DNA of 60,000 nt, taken from Hydractinia symbiolongicarpus. Its lineage: Eukaryota; Cnidaria; Hydrozoa; Anthoathecata; Hydractiniidae. The stretch lies in assembly GCF_029227915.1 (NCBI RefSeq), contig NC_079882.1, positions 27,830,001 through 27,890,000 of the forward strand, given 5' to 3'. The notes beneath the pieces were generated by a model, which was given only the letters and a program-made list of their open reading frames with translations, was not told where the DNA came from and searched no databases. This document shows, in pieces, positions 32,772 to 39,758 of this stretch (its first letter is position 1; each line of letters opens with the position of its first letter). Made by a program: the position numbers and the translations under genes.

Positions 32772-34050
32772 ATGAGTAACATATTTGGAACTAAGCTCGA
32801 TCACTACGCGGAGATTAAAACAATGATGGGTATGGAAGGGAAGAAGCAGCGTGTAAAAGTAAGTCATGTGCCTAGTACGATTAATCAGAACGAGGACTTG
32901 AATGTTAACATCCCCAACATGAGGGAGAACGAGGTAATTTTTCCAGGCAGTATCAAACTACTTTTCGATCTGGAACTTACGGGAACAAACACAAAGCGCA
33001 CTATCGTCAGCAATATAGGTAAATCCTTGGTGCAAAATCTTCGTATCACTTTGAATGGCAAAGAGGTGCAAAATATTAGCGACTACAGGGTGTTCGCTAC
33101 CTACAAGGACCTATGGTTGCCCAAGTTTGATCTGGAAAACAACTTGATCCTAGAGGGGATCAATCCCAACGACGGTACAATCCGTGCCCTACAGGTAAAA
33201 GCGACTGATCATGCAGGCACGGACGAGGAAAAAGCGATCGTCGCAGCCTATGGCAGCACCTTTTGTATTCCTCTAGGAAAAATGTTTGAATTGACACGAG
33301 ACTTGCCGTTCTACCAGACAGAATTATCAGGATTATACGACAGGCTGCAATTCGTTATACATTTTGCATCATATGGTGACGTTATGAAAGATGAAGGTAC
33401 GGCAGCTGTTGGAAATACCGCAGCTAAAGCACCGGATGCCGCGTATAAGATCACTAATATCGCACTAGAGTTTGACAAGGTTAATAACGAGGGTCTCGCG
33501 AGCGCTATGATATCACGGTATAGTCGTTTGGCGCTACCCTATGAAAGGGTACTCCGTAGCAAGGTTGTCATAATGAAAAAGGCTGACACAAGCTACAATT
33601 TGCAAATTGATACGCCTGCAAAAAGTTTGAAAGGCGTTTTACTGCTCTTTGTAGACCCTGGAAAAGTGAAGGCTTACTCGGGCGCTAACGAGGTGTTTTA
33701 TAACCCAAAGATCGAAGAAATCTCGATCACTGTTGAGGGTGAGCCTAATGAGATCACCTCGAGCAGATCACCTCGAGCAGATCGTAAACTTATTCGGTAG
33801 CCACGATTCGGAGGTGACGATTGGGCAGTTCTTCACAGAGAGATACGCCCTGTTTGTTGATTTCCGAGCATCACCTGATCATAGTCTCCACGGTTCCGGA
33901 AGGCCATTACAGAGATTGTCAGACGGTATAACCTTGCATATGACAAAGAAAGCAGACGGAACAACCGGGAATATTAAATGCTACGTTTTCCTACTTCAGG
34001 ATGCTCAGCTGAACATCTTAGATGGGCGTTTTCACAGTGTTGAATATTAA
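32772..34050 (+). pseudogene. Polinton major capsid protein (one frameshift)
   Basis: The first frame (32772-33800) starts MSNIFGTKLDHYAE after CTAATAATAAAGC. Beta-strand patterns such as FDLELTGT, LVQNLRITLNGKEVQ and LYDRLQFVIHF suggest the double-jelly-roll major capsid of Polintons, about 425 residues in all. A tandem 14-bp duplication at 33751-33778 (AGATCACCTCGAGC twice) coincides with the frame change. The C-terminal third continues in the next frame to 34050 (ending DGRFHSVEY). Compared with the old copy this region is also 14 bp shorter. It forms a plus-strand cassette with the next two genes. Confidence 0.8.
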
Positions 34051-34057
34051 AATAAAG

Positions 34058-34456
34058 ATGGCAAGCATATTAGTACTCACGGGTGGGGCTATAATCAATG
34101 CCCTCGCGCTTAGCGGATCAAATTACTTAATCAGTACGCTGTCAGGCCATGGCGAGGCCGAGCGTGAAAGGCGTGATAAAGCAATTGAACAACTTCAAGC
34201 TGCTCAAGCACAGTGGGTAAGAAGAGATCGGCAGGTAAAAGATTGGTATAACCATCAACGAGAGCTGAAAAGGCAAGCTGGAGAGAGCCTGAAGGAGCTC
34301 GATGAAGGTATGAGAGACTATTACATCGCAACAATCGAGAAGGCTCCTAAGTTATCCGACTTCTACACGCCCAGCAAACAGCAACAAGACGGTGAGCTAA
34401 CGTTCATCGTTGGATCCTTAGCCCTCCTTGGTTTTGCAGTGTACAAATGGGCGTAA
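34058..34456 (+). CDS. small two-TM protein between capsid and integrase
   Basis: 132 codons starting MASILVLTGGAIINALALSG after AATAAAG, seven bases past the capsid stop. An N-terminal membrane helix is followed by a charged helical middle (RDKAIEQLQAAQAQW) and a YTPSK motif. A C-terminal membrane helix (TFIVGSLALLGFAVYKW) ends the protein. I recall this family beside integrase genes in cnidarian Polintons. A relic with the same neighbours is at 12355-12740. Function unknown. Confidence 0.75.
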   Translation: MASILVLTGGAIINALALSGSNYLISTLSGHGEAERERRDKAIEQLQAAQAQWVRRDRQVKDWYNHQRELKRQAGESLKELDEGMRDYYIATIEKAPKLSDFYTPSKQQQDGELTFIVGSLALLGFAVYKWA

Positions 34457-34461
34457 AATGT

Positions 34462-34488
34462 TTTCGACATGTAATAAACATGTCGAAA
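34462..34488. promoter_or_regulatory. hairpin covering the integrase start codon
   Basis: TTTCGACATGT and ACATGTCGAAA pair perfectly around AATAA. The integrase ATG (34480) is in the right arm, so the transcript could hide its own start. AATAAAC-ATG is part of the loop. Confidence 0.6.
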
Positions 34489-35553
34489 CATATCATTACT
34501 CCAGAAGAAGCAAAAAAATTGAGCAGTATTTACTATACCCCTGAAAATTTATGGACTGGTCGGAAGGCTGTTAAATGGCTCGCTGAGCACAGTGGACTAC
34601 CTAAAAAGAAAGTCGTACACTGGCTATCTCGTCAGTTGCTCTGGCTCAGACATATCAAGGGGCCCAAGCGCATCAACTACCCGCATTTCACAATCACAAA
34701 GCCCAATGAAATGCACCAACTTGATTTGCTGTACATGCCTCATGATCGCCTGTATGGCTCGAAATACAAATATATCCTCACAGGGATCGATGTAGCCTCG
34801 CGCTACAAGGTAGCTAGACCATTGAGAACGAAGAAAGCCAGCGAAGTCGCCGACATGTTCAAAGACATTTACGCGAAGCCTGGAGGCAAAGCAGGACCTT
34901 TACGCTATCCGAAGATTTTCCAGTGCGACAACGGTAGTGAGTTCAAGTCAGATGTGACAAAACTGCTAGAGGGCAAAGGGGTCGAGATTAAGCGTGCAAC
35001 CACCAAATATCATCATACCTTTACGGCCTTTGTCGAGTCCTATAACAAGGTGCTTGCGGAGAGACTGTTCAAGTCCCAGGATGCACAAGAGTTGGTCACT
35101 GATGAGACTAGTACCATCTGGGTCAAGCACTTGTACACCATAGTGAAAAGCATGAACAATACCAAGACTGCCATGATCGGCATGAAACCCAACAAGGCAA
35201 TCAAGCTAGATGAAGTACCGCTTGCGAAAGGCGATCGCCTGCGGCTCCGTCCTGACGGGCAAGAATATCCCGAAGAAAATCCTCTACCTGAGGACGGTCT
35301 TTACTTGTACCTGCTACAACCTGGAGAAGAGCACGGTGATGCGAAAAGATGTGCTACTGACGCCTGGTGGAGCAAAAAGACGTATAGGTTGGATCGCATC
35401 GAGCAGCAACCAAACAACCGTGTGCTACATTACTTGCAAGACGGGTCGCCTAGCGGCTCCGTAGGAGCGCCAGAGCGGAGCTTTGTTTCAGAAGAACTCA
35501 TGGAAATTCCGAAAGATGTTGAAGTACCTCCCGAGCATGTTAAGGAGTGGTAA
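34480..35553 (+). CDS. Polinton rve-family (DDE) integrase
   Basis: 357 codons from MSKHIITPEEAKKL; an upstream in-frame ATG at 34447 overlaps the previous gene and lacks the AATAAA motif, so I prefer 34480. The N-terminal part is helical and basic. The catalytic core has Asp in MHQLDLLYMPHD, Asp in FQCDNGSEF and Glu in FVESYNKVLAE, the last two 35 residues apart, as in retroviral-type integrases. The C-terminal part (TYRLDRIE to VKEW) is chromodomain-like in size. All catalytic residues are intact. It inserts the element at staggered cuts. Neighbours are the two-TM gene upstream and a convergent BRO gene. Confidence 0.92.
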   Translation: MSKHIITPEEAKKLSSIYYTPENLWTGRKAVKWLAEHSGLPKKKVVHWLSRQLLWLRHIKGPKRINYPHFTITKPNEMHQLDLLYMPHDRLYGSKYKYILTGIDVASRYKVARPLRTKKASEVADMFKDIYAKPGGKAGPLRYPKIFQCDNGSEFKSDVTKLLEGKGVEIKRATTKYHHTFTAFVESYNKVLAERLFKSQDAQELVTDETSTIWVKHLYTIVKSMNNTKTAMIGMKPNKAIKLDEVPLAKGDRLRLRPDGQEYPEENPLPEDGLYLYLLQPGEEHGDAKRCATDAWWSKKTYRLDRIEQQPNNRVLHYLQDGSPSGSVGAPERSFVSEELMEIPKDVEVPPEHVKEW

Positions 35554-35564
35554 GCTGACGATAT

Positions 35565-35600
35565 TTTTTTTTTGTAATCTATCAGGGTTACAATAAAAAA
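35565..35600. terminator. hairpin between integrase and BRO genes
   Basis: TTTTTTTTTGTAA and TTACAATAAAAAA pair with one mismatch around TCTATCAGGG, between two converging stops. Confidence 0.65.
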
Positions 35601-35602
35601 TC

Positions 35603-36397
35603 CTAGATCTCGGCAAGGTCCATCAATCTCTGATGTGTATAATTACGACCTAATCGAAAGTGCCTTGGACGTTCGGGATTTACTTCGATGGATCCACGCT
35701 CTCGGAGCCAGTTGTAATGTACAATGGCATTTGGAGTTTCTGCAAGAACGACGAGTTGACCGTTGGGGTGATCTGTTAACTTGTTGCGAATCTTTTGCGC
35801 TACATAGCCTTGTTGCCCACATATAGCGACATACGGATATTCATCATCGTTATTCTTTTGGATTATAACCATCCCGTTATCCTTTCTAGGGTCCTCAAGG
35901 TGAGGAACGGCTCGCTGTCGTAGCCCTGTGATTACTTGAGCTTGTACGGCTATCGTTCGATCTTTGTCCTCCAATTCGTCGTTGAGCAGAGCCAGCGCCG
36001 CTTTATTTTCTTCTACAATTCCAGCAAGCTTGCGGACCTCTCGAGGTAAAACCTCTTCAACAACCCAATCCAAAAATGGTGCTGCCTTGGATTTCTTACA
36101 CCTTAAAAGGAAGCAATAGAGACCGGGTTCTGTCAGTAACATCGTGTCTGGATGAAGGGGGGCGATATCGACCCCCTTGTCTTCTGCGGCACTTTTAACC
36201 TCCCAGGCCCGCTTTACATGCTTCTCCGGTACATGTGTCTGAATAGCTTTTCTACCATCACGATTATCGTTATAGCCGACAGTTCTCCACACTTCTTTGG
36301 CTACGAGGCATTGGCCTCTTTCCTTAATGTACAAAGAACGAACTTTGCTGTCTTCGAAAAATTTACTGACCAAGGACATATTTCTTATACACGCCAA
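35603..36397 (-). CDS. BRO-N domain protein
   Basis: 264 codons from 36397, or 258 from the MSLVSKFFED methionine at 36379, which fits the family start better. Residues ~10-125 form a BRO-N domain: RSLYIKERGQCLVAKEVW, the GYNDNRDGRKAI segment, LLTEPGLYCFLLRCKKSKA and WVVEEVLPREVRKL. A short coiled coil (ENKAALALLNDELEDKDRTI) leads to a C-terminal domain ending RPRHFRLGRNYTHQRLMDL. BRO proteins are DNA-binding proteins of many large DNA viruses. No disruption seen. A possible second BRO relic is at 38055-38480. Confidence 0.85.
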   Translation of the reverse strand: MACIRNMSLVSKFFEDSKVRSLYIKERGQCLVAKEVWRTVGYNDNRDGRKAIQTHVPEKHVKRAWEVKSAAEDKGVDIAPLHPDTMLLTEPGLYCFLLRCKKSKAAPFLDWVVEEVLPREVRKLAGIVEENKAALALLNDELEDKDRTIAVQAQVITGLRQRAVPHLEDPRKDNGMVIIQKNNDDEYPYVAICGQQGYVAQKIRNKLTDHPNGQLVVLAETPNAIVHYNWLRERGSIEVNPERPRHFRLGRNYTHQRLMDLAEI

Positions 36398-36442
36398 GGC
36401 TCAACCACAGTTTTTTTTTGTGATTCGAAAAAAGTGACAAAA

Positions 36443-36625
36443 TTACGAGGTCCAATAACCAACACCAAGCTGAGGAAGCCATGGATATCTTTTGCATAAC
36501 TCTTCAATATCCCGAGTCGTGTTTACCAGTTTGCTGTCATCGTCATCATGCACTGCATCTATCAGTCTGTCATGGGCTCTCAAAAGAGCTTGATACACAG
36601 CTTTAATTACGCTCTCATTATCCAT
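36443..36625 (-). CDS. small helical protein, 60 aa
   Basis: Reads MDNESVIKAVYQALLRAHDR to QLGVGYWTS. Mostly helical and acidic; lies between BRO and ATPase on the same strand, 18-25 bp from the next start. ATATAAGAAAAG precedes the ATG. Function unknown. Confidence 0.5.
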   Translation of the reverse strand: MDNESVIKAVYQALLRAHDRLIDAVHDDDDSKLVNTTRDIEELCKRYPWLPQLGVGYWTS

Positions 36626-36646
36626 CTTTTCTTATATGTCAAGAGT

Positions 36647-37251
36647 CTAACCAACAATCTTGTAACTTCTAGGATGCTCCAGTCTTACGTACAAGCAAGT
36701 ATGCTTGGACTTCTTGAGCTGAGCCTTAATAATAGAAATTTCTTCCCTACTTGAAATTACATCGTTCTCTTCATGAATGAGCTCAAACTCCTTCCGATTC
36801 TTCGGATACCAGACAAAAAGCTGTTTCATTTGATCCCTTACTGTTATTAGGATCTTCTTATATCTTTGTGTTAGTACCCAGAGACTGTGTTTGCGATACC
36901 CAAAACAGCTAGTTCTAGCAACGCACCACCAGTTTTGTCGAGACTCTTGTCGGCTATCATATCGTCAACGATAAACAACGTCTCTTCCTCCGCTAGCCGC
37001 TTCGATAATTGCTCGATCCAATAAAATAGCTGGTCACCAGGATCTATAAGAAACACGTAGTCATCCCTCCATAGCAAGGATCTCTCTTGATAGGTCTTGT
37101 TCCAGCGTATTGTAGGGCAGAGAATGACAATGTTGTCGAAATGCTGCCTATACTCGTTCTCAAGCAAATCCAGGACACGCTGCGTCTTGCCACAGCTTGT
37201 CGGTCCAGTAAAGATTGCGGTATGCGGGTTTTTGACAATGTCTAGAGTCAT
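36647..37251 (-). pseudogene. A32-type packaging ATPase (one frameshift)
   Basis: The first frame starts MTLDIVKNPHTAIF after AATAAA and has Walker A GPTSCGKT and Walker B LFIVDDMIAD, the FtsK/HerA-type genome-packaging ATPase of Polintons and large DNA viruses. Past Walker B the frame ends at 36871. The rest continues in another frame (an LWVLTQRY motif, then FVWYPKN to the end near 36647). The total length, about 200 residues, is normal for Polinton ATPases. The break is near 36895. It would drive DNA into capsids; this copy cannot make an intact protein unless the base is an assembly error. Confidence 0.85.
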
Positions 37252-37313
37252 TTTATTTTAGGTCCTTCGGGTCACTCGTGCCCGTCAGGACGGAGCCAAA
37301 CCTTGTAGGGTGC

Positions 37314-37394
37314 TTACTTAGAGATGAAGCGGTTACCTTTTCTAATGTTCTCGCTTGCCCACATTGGTTGGGTATTTGTATAATGTAGTCTTCT
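37314..37394 (-). pseudogene. 3' remnant of the HNH endonuclease gene
   Basis: The minus strand reads RLHYTNTQPMWASENIRKGN then RFISK and a stop. This nearly equals the last 25 residues of the HNH gene at 11727-12350 in the old Polinton. No other part of that gene is visible. It sits between the ATPase start and the gene at 37405, a different site from the old copy. Confidence 0.85.
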
Positions 37395-37404
37395 CGTTGG
37401 TCAA

Positions 37405-37647
37405 CTATTTTGGAGGCATCATGGAACGCTTATACCACCCTTGTTTTATCGCGTAATCGTCGAATAATATCGCTCCTGTCATCTAGCCAGCGAGCTTCAA
37501 GCCGTCCTGCATGTCCATCTTGGCCCCCGGTCTAGAAACTCCCAGAGCCTTTTTCGCGCCTAGCGCCAAGACAATAGTATAGGATACTAGTCTGACAGAT
37601 TCCCACAAGGAATTGACAACTTCTTTCTGATACTCTTTGCTGCTCAT
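37405..37647 (-). pseudogene. small membrane-type protein with internal TAG
   Basis: Starts MSSKEYQKEVVNSLWESVRL after CTATAATAA and has a hydrophobic stretch (SYTIVLALGAKKALG). A KMDMQDGLKLAG segment is followed by TAG at 37483-37485. The frame stays open for 25 more codons (MTGAILFDDYAIKQGWYKRS) to a second TAG at 37405. The conserved-looking tail suggests the first TAG is a mutation. Function unknown. Confidence 0.5.
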
Positions 37648-37657
37648 TTATTATAGG

Positions 37658-38032
37658 TTATCGCATCTTGAAAATGTCAATATCAGGCTGACGCTCGGGC
37701 TCTTGCTTTCGCGTGGGTTGATGCGCACGTACTCCTGTGGAGACGCTAGGCTTCTTACGTATGTAATAGACTGCCACGCAAACAGCAAGTACAACAATAC
37801 CTCCAGCGCCATAGAGATATGCACTGTCCCGGAACTTGTGATGACTTGCGATAGGTTCCTGAACCTCTTGCGAAGTACTTTTGCCCAAGTTCTTCTGTAA
37901 GTCAGCCTTGTTCTTGCGATTCCATTCAGCAAGTCTCTTGCCAGCAGCAACACGACCCTCATTCTTCTTGCCAGCAGCAACACGACCCTCATTCTTCTTG
38001 GTTATGACTTGGTTAGATTGTTCTTCACTCAT
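37658..38032 (-). CDS. basic-repeat single-TM Polinton protein
   Basis: 124 codons. The N-terminal part repeats KNEGRVAAGK twice from a direct 27-bp duplication and then reads RLAEWNRKNKADLQKN, a basic helix that could bind DNA or RNA. A membrane helix (YLYGAGGIVVLAVCVAVYYI) and a proline/arginine-rich tail follow. TAAATAAATG is at the start. The layout suggests a membrane-anchored virion component. A likely relic is at 10114-10278. Confidence 0.65.
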   Translation of the reverse strand: MSEEQSNQVITKKNEGRVAAGKKNEGRVAAGKRLAEWNRKNKADLQKNLGKSTSQEVQEPIASHHKFRDSAYLYGAGGIVVLAVCVAVYYIRKKPSVSTGVRAHQPTRKQEPERQPDIDIFKMR

Positions 38033-38225
38033 TTATTTAGACTTGCCCTTGGAAAAAAAGCCATTATCTGAGGTTCTTCGATCGGGGTAGAGGTGGGGGA
38101 CGTTTCATACCCCACCTATAATGGAGGAAAAGCCATCTACATTAATGAATCGGGGGTTTATAATTTAATATTTGAAAGCAGCCGAAGCAAGTCAAAAAAA
38201 GAGCTACAAATGCTCACTTAAGGCT

Positions 38226-38266
38226 GGGAGTGAGTTGGCACAGGATTCTTGTGCCAACTCACTCCC
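38226..38266. terminator. perfect 17-bp-stem hairpin
   Basis: GGGAGTGAGTTGGCACA pairs exactly with TGTGCCAACTCACTCCC around GGATTCT. It is GC-rich and very stable, in the gap between two minus-strand genes. Confidence 0.8.
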
Positions 38267-38420
38267 TTACCACGACGGCAAAGCTGTGTACATTTCCAAG
38301 TCTTTATCTGAAGTGCCCAGATCGGGGGTGGTAGGTGGGGGTGGTGGGGTACGTTTCATACCCCACCTACAACGAAGGAAAAGCCATCGTTTTAAACGAC
38401 CAAAGGCACGCTTGGGTTAA

Positions 38421-38448
38421 AAATTTTGTAAAGAGCTTTACAAAATTT
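38421..38448. terminator. perfect 13-bp-stem hairpin
   Basis: AAATTTTGTAAAG and CTTTACAAAATTT pair around AG, 16 bp past the stop of the minus-strand gene at 38464. Confidence 0.7.
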
Positions 38449-38463
38449 CCTTTTAGTGACGAA

Positions 38464-39078
38464 TCAGTGAATTTTCGCATCTTCTTCTTCTTGCTGTTCA
38501 TCATCTCGCTCTTTATCTGTCTTGGACACATTCTGGCAGGTATGGTTAATAGTATGAGCAGCAACCAAGAGTGGCGCTAGAAATTTTCCAAAGGCAGAGT
38601 ACACAAGGATCCCCAAATCTGCCATGGAGTCCTTGATAATCGGGTCTTCCTCGATGTCTTTTTTCAGACCCTCCGCACTATCGAGTTGAACAACATTACC
38701 TACGGCCTTCGCGTACATGCCAATCGCATGTGAAGAGAGTGCTTTGGCGGTCTTTTCTCCTTTCTCGTGAATTTCACGTTGAACGAATTCCGCATACGCT
38801 TTTTCGATCACCTCATCTGATGCCTTGTCAGCAAAGCTTTCAGTACATTTCTTCGGCAAGAGATGCTGTTTGCCTTTGCGTATAGCTTCTTTCAAAGCTT
38901 GACGTTTGTCGATAGGTTTTTCACGATGTTCAAAAGCTTCTGCTGGTGTGTCTACAACATTAAATATAGCTGTAATCTCGCTCATCTTTATTAGAAGCCT
39001 TCTATAACGCAAAAAGCAGAGCACGATCAAGACGTACGGAAGAATTATTGCTACAGTGAGGCCTATGTCGTTCATCAT
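38464..39078 (-). CDS. 204-aa membrane/helical Polinton protein
   Basis: From 39078 it starts MMNDIGLTVAIILPYVLIVL, a membrane helix ending in RYRRLL. From the internal MSEITAIF (38985) it would be soluble. Then come FNVVDTPAEAFEHREKPIDK, long charged helices, DPIIKDSMADLGILVYSAFG and an acidic EEE-rich tail. AAAAATAAAAATG precedes the first ATG. A relic lies at 9208-9739, also just after PolB. Function unknown. Confidence 0.7.
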   Translation of the reverse strand: MMNDIGLTVAIILPYVLIVLCFLRYRRLLIKMSEITAIFNVVDTPAEAFEHREKPIDKRQALKEAIRKGKQHLLPKKCTESFADKASDEVIEKAYAEFVQREIHEKGEKTAKALSSHAIGMYAKAVGNVVQLDSAEGLKKDIEEDPIIKDSMADLGILVYSAFGKFLAPLLVAAHTINHTCQNVSKTDKERDDEQQEEEDAKIH

Positions 39079-39758
39079 TTTTATTTTTCAAAACAAAACC
39101 CTCGCAAGGGAACCCTCTGGGGTTTTTGTTGTTGTTTTTGTTGTTGTTGTTTGAACCCAGAGGGTTTTTGATTCTGTGAGTATACCACTCAGAGCCTTTG
39201 GTTCACCATATCCGAGGTGTTTTTCAGTGCTGTCCTGCTTTGCAGGCTTAGCGTGCTTGCTCTTTATACTCTATACAGAATGTCTATACAGAATGTCGTG
39301 CTTGTACTACGCATTAACGAAACCCACCTTTTTAAGTGAGCACTTTCAGAGGCCGTTCCTAGCACTGACATTTAACCGGCATTTTGGCGCATTTTTCCCC
39401 GTCGTGGCACATTGTGTGGGAGAAACCGGGGCGAGACGGCCGCTTCCAGCTAGGGCGTGCTCTCGCCCGCGCACTCCTACCCTTCCGCCAGGATCTAAGC
39501 CTGCTCCCACAATTTTACTATAATTTGAGCTTGGTATATAGGCTATTCAGTATCACCTTGAGTATTACCTGTGTGAAAATTCACGCATCACCGGTTAGCT
39601 CATTTGCGCATCATGCACAAAACCTCTTGATTATTCAGAAATGTGTTTATCATTTTTGAATGGATGAGGCAAATGAGTTTTATCTTGTTTCTACCGCTTT
39701 ATACTGATGAGGAGTGACTCAAAGTTGGTTGAAAATTTAAAATATTTTTCAACGCGAC
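39079..39758. other. gap downstream of PolB with hairpin and conserved block
   Basis: Holds a hairpin with AACCCTCTGGG and CCCAGAGGGTT arms (39111-39166) around a GTT-rich loop, and the block at 39440-39508 conserved in the old Polinton. Plus-strand open frames here look accidental. Confidence 0.5.
39440..39508 (-). other. block conserved downstream of PolB in both Polintons
   Basis: On the minus strand it reads GAGLDPGGRVGVRGREHALA, matching 9069-9150 of the old element (RVGLCGREHVQPGG). The frame is open here for about 50 codons to a stop. Unknown small gene or RNA. Confidence 0.45.

Larger units (their letters stand above)
38055..38480 (+). pseudogene. plus-strand relic with BRO-like repeats
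   Basis: Three related segments lie in different frames: SYPTYNGGKAIYINESGVYN with LIFESS after it (from 38102), SLPYHDGKAVYISKSL (near 38260), and SYPTYNEGKAIVLNDQRHAW (from 38353). The first continues like the BRO-N signature in which INESGLY is followed by LIF. Duplicated DNA around GATCGGGG and CGTTTCATACCCCACCTA links the copies. It is broken by a hairpin and frame changes. Probably a decayed gene opposite to its neighbours. Confidence 0.5.

Noticed and set aside
39176-39659. Plus-strand ORFs of 115 and 91 codons downstream of PolB
   Set aside because: No motif or start signal, and the conserved block there matches the old copy in a minus-strand frame.
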